Part shown: in pieces, positions 44,830 to 51,571 of the stretch | Numbering within the stretch: the first letter of the stretch is position 1 | Layout of the letters: every line of letters starts with the position of its first letter | NCBI RefSeq assembly: GCF_025499605.1 | Contig: NZ_JAFMVC010000002.1 | Location: forward strand, 186,001 to 250,000 | DNA: 64,000 nucleotides | Direction: 5' to 3' | Source: Carboxylicivirga litoralis | Lineage (GTDB): Bacteria; Bacteroidota; Bacteroidia; Bacteroidales; Marinilabiliaceae | Position numbers and translations under genes: made by a program | The notes under the pieces: generated by a model | What the model was told of the DNA's origin: nothing | The model's database searches: none | Seen by the model: only the letters and a program-made list of their open reading frames with translations

Positions 44830-44964
44830 ATGAAGTACTTACACGAAATATTATGGTATCTGTCGTTACCATTAACAATAGTCATTAGCTACTATGCGGT
44901 TTTATTCGGATTGAAAAAATTCAATAAACTGACAGAAGCAGAAGAGCAACAAAACGATGAATAA
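44830..44964 (+). CDS. Small single-span membrane protein behind cydB (CydX-like position)
   Basis: A 44-residue ORF, MKYLHEILWYLSLPLTIVIS continuing YYAVLFGLKKFNKLTEAEEQ. It has one hydrophobic span (about residues 8-27), followed by a basic KK and an acidic, Gln-rich tail. This matches the size and topology of the CydX/CydS-type subunits that stabilise cytochrome bd, and the gene ends directly at the operon terminator. The sequence is not obviously homologous to enterobacterial CydX, so the role is inferred from size, topology and position. Confidence 0.7.
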   Translation: MKYLHEILWYLSLPLTIVISYYAVLFGLKKFNKLTEAEEQQNDE

Positions 44965-45003
44965 ACAACAAACCCGGTATCATAACGATGCCGGGTTTGT
45001 TGT
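44965..45003. terminator. Bidirectional terminator between the cyd operon and pssA
   Basis: ACAACAAACCCGGTATC (44965-44981) pairs with GATGCCGGGTTTGTTGT (44987-45003) over 17 pairs with one U-G, loop ATAAC, with T residues following. Confidence 0.92.
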
Positions 45004-45020
45004 TTTATAGCGAATGTCAT

Positions 45021-45749
45021 TTATTTAATTCCCAATATCCATTTGGCGGTTGAAATTACTATGTAGTAAAGTATCACAGCTGCAATACCTCCTACGCCAA
45101 GCAGAGCAATAAATACGATGGCCAAAAACAGCAACACAAAGCGTTCTTTGTTTTCGGCCCATTTCATGTTTTTAAATTTAAGCGAGAACATGGGGACCTC
45201 GCTAATGAGCATGATTGAGAAGAAACCGATAACAATTAATATAACTACCGGGGATAACCAGTTGAACCATTCGGGCGATTCAATAAATTTATAGGCGAAA
45301 GCTGCCGTAAAAATACCGGTAGCCGTTGTTGTTAAGCCCAGAAAGTTCTCCGTCTGGCGTGTATCAACGTTAAACTTGGCCAATCGTAAAGCAGCAAAAG
45401 CTACCATTATAAACGGTAGGAGCACCAATACCTGTTGAAGGGTTGTTAACTGAAAAAAGTTAATGGCGTAGCTACCTGTTAACTGGTATTTTATAATGGT
45501 GGACCATATGGCAGCCGGAGCAGCTCCAAAACTAATGAGGTCGGCCAATGAATCCAGTTCTTTGCCTATGTCGCTGTAGGCTTTTAATGCCCTTGCGGCA
45601 AAGCCATCACTAAAATCAAAAAAAGCACCGGCAAATATCAGCCAAATAGCTATATCGATACGGGCATTAAGTGCAAAGAAAATCGCGATGACACCACAAA
45701 GCACATTAAGGCTCGTTAAAAAGTTAGGAATATGTTGTTTGATATTCAT
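45021..45749 (-). CDS. pssA: CDP-diacylglycerol-serine O-phosphatidyltransferase
   Basis: PssA makes phosphatidylserine, precursor of phosphatidylethanolamine, in the inner membrane. The CDP-alcohol phosphatidyltransferase motif DG...AR...G...D...D is visible as DFSDGFAARALKAYSDIGKE followed by LDSLADLISFG. The rest is hydrophobic, with about eight spans. The frame extends to 45794, but ATG 45749 (MNIKQHIPNFLTSLNVLCG) matches the usual PssA start. Confidence 0.93.
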   Translation of the reverse strand: MNIKQHIPNFLTSLNVLCGVIAIFFALNARIDIAIWLIFAGAFFDFSDGFAARALKAYSDIGKELDSLADLISFGAAPAAIWSTIIKYQLTGSYAINFFQLTTLQQVLVLLPFIMVAFAALRLAKFNVDTRQTENFLGLTTTATGIFTAAFAYKFIESPEWFNWLSPVVILIVIGFFSIMLISEVPMFSLKFKNMKWAENKERFVLLFLAIVFIALLGVGGIAAVILYYIVISTAKWILGIK

Positions 45750-45848
45750 GTTTAATTTTTTTTTCGAAAGTAAGGCAATCGCGCTGAGATTCAAAATATG
45801 TACGTTTATTTCACTGTATTTAAGAAAATGTTAAGGTGATGAAATCTT

Positions 45849-45879
45849 TTTGAAAACTTTGAAACAAAATGTTTCTTTG
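45849..45879 (+). promoter_or_regulatory. Candidate promoter of the hemerythrin gene
   Basis: TTTG (45849-45852), 19 bases, then TTTCTTTG (45872-45879), one mismatch from TAnnTTTG. It lies 26 bases before the ATG. Confidence 0.5.
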
Positions 45880-45904
45880 CGCATTGAACAATTAAAATTT
45901 CCGG

Positions 45905-46300
45905 ATGATGTGGACACAAGAATTATCAGTAGACAATGTAAGCATTGATAATGAACATAAACAACTCTTTGCTTTAATCGACAACTTTTACAAAGGCATT
46001 AAAGACAATTCACCCAAGGAGCGTTTAGAAGAATTAATTTTAGGTTTAGTTAGTTATACCAAAACGCATTTTAGTAATGAAGAACTGCACATGAGTAGAA
46101 TGGGTTATCCGGACTTAGCATCCCATAAGGAGCTACATGAGGTATTTGTCAAAAATGTTACAGGGTATTATGACCGATTAAAAGGAGGTAAACTGATTTT
46201 ATCTATTGAAGTGACTAACTTTTTAAAGGATTGGCTAGTCAATCATATCAAAGGTTCTGATCAGCAATATGCTGCATTTGAATTGGCTCAAAAAGTATGA
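45905..46300 (+). CDS. Bacteriohemerythrin
   Basis: A 131-residue single-domain hemerythrin with a di-iron oxygen-binding site. Ligands are visible in order: His in DNEHKQLFALID, His and Glu in KTHFSNEELHM, His residues in SHKELHEVF, and His and Asp in WLVNHIKGSD. Roles in such proteins include oxygen sensing or delivery. It lies close to cytochrome bd genes, which also deal with low oxygen, but is separated by pssA and has its own promoter. Confidence 0.92.
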   Translation: MMWTQELSVDNVSIDNEHKQLFALIDNFYKGIKDNSPKERLEELILGLVSYTKTHFSNEELHMSRMGYPDLASHKELHEVFVKNVTGYYDRLKGGKLILSIEVTNFLKDWLVNHIKGSDQQYAAFELAQKV

Positions 46301-46346
46301 TGCAGATCAATTAACTTTTAATTAATACAAATAATAGTGAAAAATA

Positions 46347-46377
46347 TTTGCAATTGTAAATATTGACATTACATTTG
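46347..46377 (+). promoter_or_regulatory. Promoter of the hisGDCB operon
   Basis: TTTG (46347-46350), 19 bases, TACATTTG (46370-46377): a full match to the Bacteroidota consensus. The transcript would begin about 15 bases before the first leader-peptide ATG. Confidence 0.75.
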
Positions 46378-46397
46378 TATCGGATTAAAAATTACAA

Positions 46398-46448
46398 ATG
46401 GGCAATTTTACACATCATCATCATCATTTTTTACTGCAAAGCTGGTAG
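46398..46448 (+). CDS. First his leader peptide
   Basis: A 16-codon ORF, MGNFTHHHHHFLLQSW, with five consecutive His codons at 46413-46427. It ends at TAG 46446-46448, followed by a terminator. The His run in front of hisG marks it as an attenuator leader peptide that senses charged tRNA-His. The His-codon stretch ACACATCA (46410-46417) can also pair with TGATGTGT (46457-46464), giving the classical pause stem. Confidence 0.88.
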   Translation: MGNFTHHHHHFLLQSW

Positions 46449-46515
46449 GCGGTGCTTGATGTGTGTATAAATTAAAATATCAAGAAAGGCTTATCAGAAA
46501 TGATAAGCCTTTCTT
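46443..46515 (+). promoter_or_regulatory. First his attenuator: antiterminator and terminator
   Basis: Terminator: AAGAAAGGCTTATCA (46482-46496) pairs perfectly with TGATAAGCCTTTCTT (46501-46515), loop GAAA. Competitor: TGGTAGGC (46443-46450), overlapping the leader stop codon, pairs with GCTTATCA (46489-46496) in the terminator 5' arm over eight bases with two G-U. A ribosome stalled at the His codons leaves the competitor free; one at the stop masks it. Confidence 0.8.
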
Positions 46516-46533
46516 ATTTCAACAAAATTAAAC

Positions 46534-46593
46534 ATGACAACAGTACAATTTCATATTCATCATCATCATTTCTTATCCCGGCGGATGGGCTAG
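46534..46593 (+). CDS. Second his leader peptide
   Basis: A 19-codon ORF, MTTVQFHIHHHHFLSRRMG, with five His codons (46552-46554 and 46558-46569). It begins 18 bases after the first terminator and precedes a second terminator. Its HHHHF-L core resembles that of the first leader (HHHHHFLL), suggesting the two arose by duplication. Confidence 0.88.
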   Translation: MTTVQFHIHHHHFLSRRMG

Positions 46594-46653
46594 GTTGTTG
46601 TATATGAAACTATATGGTACTAAGGCTTATCCGAATGCGGGTAGGCCTTTTTT
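46583..46653 (+). promoter_or_regulatory. Second his attenuator: antiterminator and terminator
   Basis: Terminator: AAGGCTTATCCG (46622-46633) pairs with CGGGTAGGCCTT (46638-46649) with two G-U pairs, loop AATG, followed by T to 46653. Competitor: GGATGGGCT (46583-46591), at the end of the leader, pairs with GGCTTATCC (46624-46632) over nine bases with three G-U. The geometry is the same as in the first attenuator. Confidence 0.8.
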
Positions 46654-46680
46654 ATTGCTAATAATTAAATAGAACATAAC

Positions 46681-47541
46681 ATGGAAACTAAATTAAGGAT
46701 TGCTTTACAAAAAAAAGGTCGATTAAACGATGACTCGATGAAACTGCTTAAAGAGGCAGGGATTAAGTTTAATGTTGGAAGTGGCAAGTTGGTCGCTTCA
46801 TCGCCAAATTTCCCAATTGAAGTATTGTTTTTGCGCGATGACGACATACCGCAAACAGTGGCCGATGATGTGGCCGATATTGGAATTGTTGGTGAAAACG
46901 AAATGGCCGAAAAGGGCTTCGACCTGAAAGTTGTGAAGCGTTTAGGTTTCAGTAAATGCCGCCTGTCACTGGCTATTCCAAAGGCCGAAGAATACACTGG
47001 CCTAAAATATTTCGAGGGTAAGAAAATAGCGACATCATATCCTGTTATCCTCGATAACTTCTTAAAAAAAGAAGGTATCAACGCCGAGATCCACGAGATT
47101 GCAGGTTCGGTGGAGATTGCGCCGGGTATTGGATTAGCCGATGCTATATTTGATATTGTTAGTTCGGGAAGTACTTTGGTTGCCAATCGATTGAAGGAAG
47201 TTGAAGTGGTGATGAAGTCGGAAGCCTTGTTGGTGGCTGGAGGTAACCTTTCTCCCGAGAAGCAAGCTTTGTTGGATGAGATGTTGTTTAGGATAGAATC
47301 GGTGATGGCGGCCAACTCCAATAAATACATTTTGATGAATGTTCCAAACGAAAAGATTGACGAGATTGTTAAAATACTACCCGGAATGAAAAGTCCCACC
47401 GTATTGCCTTTAGCCGAAAGTGGGTGGAGCTCGGTTCACTCGGTTATTAAAGAGAAGAAGTTCTGGGAAATCATTGGCCAGCTGAAATCATTGGGTGCTG
47501 AAGGCTTGTTGGTAGTGCCTATTGAAAAGATGATACTTTAA
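46681..47541 (+). CDS. hisG: ATP phosphoribosyltransferase (long form)
   Basis: HisG joins ATP and PRPP in the first, feedback-inhibited step of histidine synthesis. At 286 residues it is the long form with a C-terminal ACT-like regulatory domain (VPNEKIDEIVKILPGMKSPT to VVPIEKMIL), so it does not need HisZ. LRIALQKKGRLNDDSM and the PRPP loop DIVSSGSTLVANRL are conserved. The ATG lies 27 bases after the second attenuator T run. Confidence 0.95.
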   Translation: METKLRIALQKKGRLNDDSMKLLKEAGIKFNVGSGKLVASSPNFPIEVLFLRDDDIPQTVADDVADIGIVGENEMAEKGFDLKVVKRLGFSKCRLSLAIPKAEEYTGLKYFEGKKIATSYPVILDNFLKKEGINAEIHEIAGSVEIAPGIGLADAIFDIVSSGSTLVANRLKEVEVVMKSEALLVAGGNLSPEKQALLDEMLFRIESVMAANSNKYILMNVPNEKIDEIVKILPGMKSPTVLPLAESGWSSVHSVIKEKKFWEIIGQLKSLGAEGLLVVPIEKMIL

Positions 47542-47558
47542 AAGACGGAATAATAAAA

Positions 47559-47587
47559 TGCTAGTTGCTAGTCTCTAGCCTCTGGCA
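47559..47587. repeat. CTAG-rich intergenic repeat, copy 3
   Basis: TGCTAGTTGCTAGTCTCTAG then CCTCTGGCA lies in the hisG-hisD gap and resembles the repeats in the trp operon. Confidence 0.5.
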
Positions 47588-47602
47588 AATAAAAGAAGAA
47601 CG

Positions 47603-48889
47603 ATGCAAAAAATAGTATATCCACCAAAAGAAGCATGGCAGAAGCTATTGGAGCGACCCGATAATGGTTTAGAAGATGTGTATGATACTGCCCGGGGAAT
47701 TCTTGATGATGTAAAGCGTAATGGTGATGCAGCCTTGCTGAAGTATACGCGCATGTTTGATGGTGCCGAACTAAGAGCCCTGGAAGTTTCGCAGAAAGAA
47801 ATTGATGAAGCTTGCTTACAAGTGAGTAGTGATTTGAAAGATGCTATCCTGGTGGCCAAACAAAACGTTGAAACATTCCACGAGGCACAAAAGACACAGA
47901 AAGAAATTGTGGAGACTATGCCAGGCGTTCAATGTTGGCAAAAAAGTGTGGCCATTGATAGTGTTGGTCTTTATATTCCCGGTGGCACAGCTCCCCTTTT
48001 TTCAACGGTGCTGATGTTAGGCATACCGGCCAAAATTGCCGGTTGTAAAGAAGTGGTGCTTTGTACACCCGCCGATAAAGAAGGAAAAGTAAATCCGGCT
48101 ATATTATATGCGGCTTCGTTGGTAGGGGTCAATCGTATTTTTAAATTAGGCGGTATTCAGGCAGTTGGTGCCATGGCTTATGGTTCTGAGACAGTGCCGT
48201 CGGTGGCTAAAATATTTGGACCGGGAAATCGCTTTGTTACGGCTGCCAAGCAGTTGGTGAGTTTAAAGGATGTGGCGATTGATATGCCCGCGGGTCCGTC
48301 AGAGGTGATGGTGCTAGCCGACGAAAGTGCTGACGCTACTTTTGTAGCCTCTGATTTATTATCCCAGGCCGAGCATGGAGCTGATAGTCAGGTGCTATTT
48401 GTGACTGATAGCGAAGACTTGTTGACAGAGGTTGAAAAAGAGGTGGAGTTACAATTACAAGCATTGCCACGCAAGGATATCGCAGAGAAAGCCTTGTCAA
48501 ATAGTCGTCTGATTGTATTGAAGAATGCTGATGAAATGTTGGAGCTATGCAACCAATATGCTCCTGAACACTTGATTATTTCGATGCGCGACGATGAAGC
48601 GATCGGTAATAAGGTAGTAAATGCAGGATCGGTTTTCCTTGGGAATTATTCACCAGAGAGTGCCGGTGATTATGCATCGGGAACGAATCACACTTTGCCA
48701 ACACATGGTTATGCCAATGCTTTTAGCGGAGTTAATCTTGATAGTTATATGAAAAAAATAACCTTCCAGAAAATCAGTGCATTTGGTTTGGCAAAATTGG
48801 GCCCTTCGATTGAAGTGATGGCTGAAGCAGAGCAACTGATGGCGCACAAAAATGCCGTGACCGTTCGATTAAAGAAAATGGGTGGTTAG
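47603..48889 (+). CDS. hisD: Histidinol dehydrogenase
   Basis: HisD oxidises histidinol to histidine in two NAD-dependent, zinc-requiring steps. The 428-residue protein has GLYIPGGTAPLFSTVLMLG, KIFGPGNRFVTAAKQLV, the signature region DMPAGPSEVMVLAD, AEHGADSQVLF, and the catalytic Glu-His pair in QYAPEHLII, with late His in SGTNHTLPTHGYA. It is of standard length. Confidence 0.96.
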   Translation: MQKIVYPPKEAWQKLLERPDNGLEDVYDTARGILDDVKRNGDAALLKYTRMFDGAELRALEVSQKEIDEACLQVSSDLKDAILVAKQNVETFHEAQKTQKEIVETMPGVQCWQKSVAIDSVGLYIPGGTAPLFSTVLMLGIPAKIAGCKEVVLCTPADKEGKVNPAILYAASLVGVNRIFKLGGIQAVGAMAYGSETVPSVAKIFGPGNRFVTAAKQLVSLKDVAIDMPAGPSEVMVLADESADATFVASDLLSQAEHGADSQVLFVTDSEDLLTEVEKEVELQLQALPRKDIAEKALSNSRLIVLKNADEMLELCNQYAPEHLIISMRDDEAIGNKVVNAGSVFLGNYSPESAGDYASGTNHTLPTHGYANAFSGVNLDSYMKKITFQKISAFGLAKLGPSIEVMAEAEQLMAHKNAVTVRLKKMGG

Positions 48890-48899
48890 ATTATAATGG

Positions 48900-48953
48900 C
48901 CCCATCACCTTACGGCACTTCCCCTTGGGGAGATACCCTTAGGGAGAGGGGGA
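48900..48953. repeat. CCCC/GGGG palindromic repeat, short inverted copy
   Basis: On the minus strand it reads CCCCCTCTCCCTAAGGG, TATCTCCCCAAGGGGAAGTG, CCGTAAGGTGATGGGG, joining the 5' and 3' ends of the long element and lacking the second hairpin. It sits between hisD and hisC. Confidence 0.75.
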
Positions 48954-48991
48954 GTGTTTTATTACTCTCTACTAACAATATGACTTAAACT

Positions 48992-50026
48992 ATGAAACCA
49001 CTTAATCAATTATTAAGAACCAATATACAAAACCTGAAACCCTACTCCTCGGCGCGTGATGAATTTACCGGTGAAGCAGCGGTGTTTCTGGATGCTAATG
49101 AGAATCCATTTAATGAGCCATATAACCGTTATCCTGATCCATATCAGCGCAAAGTGAAGGGAAAGATTGCTGAGCTAAAGGGTGTTGATACTTCATCTAT
49201 ATTCTTGGGCAATGGAAGCGATGAGCCAATCGACTTATTGTTCCGGGCTTTCTGCGAACCCGGTATTGATAATGTGGTATCCATCGACCCAACATACGGC
49301 ATGTACCAGGTAGCCGCTGATATCAACAATGTTGAAGTTCGAAAAGTATTATTGACAGAGGATTTTGAGCTAGATGTTGATGGTCTTTTGGATCAATGCG
49401 ATGACAATAGCAAACTGATGTTTATTTGTTCGCCCAATAATCCAACGGGCAACTGTTTTCGTGAAAGCGATATTGTTCGCTTAGTCAAACAATTTGAAGG
49501 CATTGTGGTGCTGGATGAGGCTTATATTGATTTTGCACCTGCGAAAAGTTTACTTTCAAAACTTAATGAGTATCGCAATTTGGTTATACTACAAACATTT
49601 TCAAAAGCGTGGGGCATGGCGGGTATTCGCTTGGGAATGGCCTTTGCTTCAAAAGAAATAGTTGAGGTGCTGAGTAATATCAAATATCCATACAATGTGA
49701 ATGTATTGACGCAGGAAAAGGCATTAGAACTTCTTTTATGTGAGAATGACAAGCAGTTATGGGTAGAGCAATTATTGAACGAGCGGAGCCGAATGGAAAA
49801 GGCTTTGTCTCAGTTTTTATTTGTGCAGAAAGTGTATCCCTCTGATGCCAATTACCTCCTGATAAAGGTAATCGAGCCAAAAGCAGTTTATGATTTTTTG
49901 GTCAGTAAACAAATCATTATCCGCGATCGTTCAACGGTTTCATTGTGTAAAGGATGCCTGCGCATAACAGTGGGGCAGTCAGCCGAAAATAGCTTATTAT
50001 TGGAGGCGCTTGACCAGTTTGATTGA
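48992..50026 (+). CDS. hisC: Histidinol-phosphate aminotransferase
   Basis: HisC transaminates imidazole-acetol phosphate with glutamate using pyridoxal phosphate. The 344-residue fold-type I protein has FLDANENPFNEPYNRYPDPY, GNGSDEPIDLLFRAF, SPNNPTGNC, VLDEAYIDF and the PLP lysine in LQTFSKAWGMAGIRLG. It is flanked on both sides by palindromic repeats rather than tight junctions. Confidence 0.95.
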   Translation: MKPLNQLLRTNIQNLKPYSSARDEFTGEAAVFLDANENPFNEPYNRYPDPYQRKVKGKIAELKGVDTSSIFLGNGSDEPIDLLFRAFCEPGIDNVVSIDPTYGMYQVAADINNVEVRKVLLTEDFELDVDGLLDQCDDNSKLMFICSPNNPTGNCFRESDIVRLVKQFEGIVVLDEAYIDFAPAKSLLSKLNEYRNLVILQTFSKAWGMAGIRLGMAFASKEIVEVLSNIKYPYNVNVLTQEKALELLLCENDKQLWVEQLLNERSRMEKALSQFLFVQKVYPSDANYLLIKVIEPKAVYDFLVSKQIIIRDRSTVSLCKGCLRITVGQSAENSLLLEALDQFD

Positions 50027-50031
50027 TGCAA

Positions 50032-50127
50032 AATTCCCCCTCTCCCTTCGGGCATCTCCCCAAGGGGAGAATTATCCTCTGCATAATCTTCCCTTTAGGG
50101 AAGTGCCGAAGGCGATGGGGGAAGGCG
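50032..50127. repeat. CCCC/GGGG palindromic repeat, full-length copy
   Basis: Starts TTCCCCCTCTCCCTTCGGG, hairpin TCTCCCCAAGGGGAGA, second hairpin CTTCCCTTTAGGGAAG, ends GTGCCGAAGGCGATGGGGGA. It is the closest match to the element at 31861 and lies between hisC and hisB. Confidence 0.8.
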
Positions 50128-50194
50128 GATTTTATACATAACCAAGCTGCAAATAATTTTTGTACTTGATACTCAAATCTTGAAACTAATAAAA

Positions 50195-51322
50195 ATGAAA
50201 AAACTACTCTTTATAGATCGCGATGGAACATTAATCCTGGAGCCACCCGTTGATTTTCAGGTAGACAGTCTGGATAAATTGGAGTTTTATCCAGGCGTGT
50301 TCCAAAATTTATCCAAAATTGTGGATTTATTGGATTTTGAATTGGTGATGGTGACAAATCAGGATGGTCTTGGAACAGCCTCCTTCCCGGAAGACACCTT
50401 CTGGCCGGCTCAAAATAAGATGATGAAAGCCTTGGAAAACGAAGGTATTACCTTTGCTGATGTAATGATTGATCGGTCGTTTCCTGAGGATAATGCACCC
50501 ACACGTAAACCACGAACTGGCTTGTTAAGTCAATACATGGATGGCGATTGCGATTTGGCCAACTCTTTTGTGATAGGCGATCGTATTACTGATGTTGAAT
50601 TGGCTAAAAACCTGGGTTGTAAAGCTATATTTCTGAAGGATGAAGAAGCGGCCAATACTGAGCTTAAACAATCCAGGTTGCAGGATGCGTGTGTATTAAT
50701 AACTAATGCCTGGAGCGATATTGCCACTTTTTTGTTTTCGTCGGAGCGATCGGCAACAGTAGAACGCAACACCGCCGAAACAAAAATAAAGATTGATATT
50801 AATTTGGATGGTAAAGGACTGTGTGATATTAACACCGGTTTGAACTTCTTCGATCATATGCTCGAACAGATTGGGCGTCACTCGGGTTGTGATTTAAGCA
50901 TTAAGGTGGATGGCGATTTACAGGTAGATGAGCATCATACCATTGAAGACACTGCCATCGTATTGGGCGAGGCTATTAAAAAAGCACTGGGCGATAAACG
51001 TGGCATCGAACGCTATGGTTTTTGCCTGCCTATGGACGATTGCCTGGCACAAGTAGCATTGGATTTTGGTGGCCGCTCGTGGTTGGTGTGGGAAGCTGAC
51101 TTTAAGCGCGAGATGATTGGTGACATGCCTACAGAAATGTTTTACCACTTTTTTAAAAGCTTCTCCGATGCAGCCGCCTGTAACCTGAATATTAAAGCCG
51201 AAGGACGCAACGAGCATCACAAAATAGAAGGTATTTTTAAAGCCTTGGCCAAAGCCATTAAAGCGGCTATCCGCAAAGATCCGTATAATAACCGGCTGCC
51301 AAGTACTAAAGAACTGTTGTAA
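50195..51322 (+). CDS. hisB: Bifunctional histidinol-phosphatase/imidazoleglycerol-phosphate dehydratase
   Basis: The N-terminal half (to about residue 165) is a HAD phosphatase: [11 protein letters not shown] has the nucleophile Asp and the acid-base Asp, with [20 protein letters not shown] as motif IV. The C-terminal half is the dehydratase, with metal-binding His in [29 protein letters not shown] and [12 protein letters not shown]. The frame can begin at TTG 50180, but ATG 50195 fits the fold. The fusion matches that in enterobacteria. It ends hisGDCB. Confidence 0.95.
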   Translation: MKKLLFIDRDGTLILEPPVDFQVDSLDKLEFYPGVFQNLSKIVDLLDFELVMVTNQDGLGTASFPEDTFWPAQNKMMKALENEGITFADVMIDRSFPEDNAPTRKPRTGLLSQYMDGDCDLANSFVIGDRITDVELAKNLGCKAIFLKDEEAANTELKQSRLQDACVLITNAWSDIATFLFSSERSATVERNTAETKIKIDINLDGKGLCDINTGLNFFDHMLEQIGRHSGCDLSIKVDGDLQVDEHHTIEDTAIVLGEAIKKALGDKRGIERYGFCLPMDDCLAQVALDFGGRSWLVWEADFKREMIGDMPTEMFYHFFKSFSDAAACNLNIKAEGRNEHHKIEGIFKALAKAIKAAIRKDPYNNRLPSTKELL

Positions 51323-51327
51323 AGATA

Positions 51328-51364
51328 TAACCGATGTCATCGATTCGAGCGATGACATCGGTTA
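51328..51364. other. Strong inverted repeat behind hisB
   Basis: TAACCGATGTCATCG (51328-51342) pairs perfectly with CGATGACATCGGTTA (51350-51364), loop ATTCGAG. No T run follows, so it may be an mRNA 3' stabiliser or a weak terminator. The remaining bases to 51571 show no gene. Confidence 0.6.
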
Positions 51365-51571
51365 ATACATTATTGAAGTTTAAGTCAAATCCTCCATTTA
51401 CCCTTACATTGTTAGTTTCTATAAGCTTATAAATACTGTTCTATAGCATAAGCATCCCGCGACCAAAATCCCCACCATTTTCTTCCCATCCCAACAATTT
51501 TCACTTATTTTGTTCTTCGTGGTCTATTTGTCTTACCACCTACTGATCTATTGACCTAATGATCTAAAACG

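Noticed and set aside
46398-46593. Runs of His codons as a cloning tag or sequencing artefact
   Set aside because: They occur in two short ORFs with starts and stops, each followed by a terminator, directly before hisG; attenuator leader peptides explain them fully.
46665-47399. 244-codon minus-strand ORF opposite hisG
   Set aside because: It mirrors the hisG reading frame and is Ser/Ile/Phe-rich in the way antisense shadows are; hisG is certain.
51328-51364. Intrinsic terminator behind hisB
   Set aside because: The stem is perfect but no T tract follows on either strand, so I list it only as an inverted repeat.
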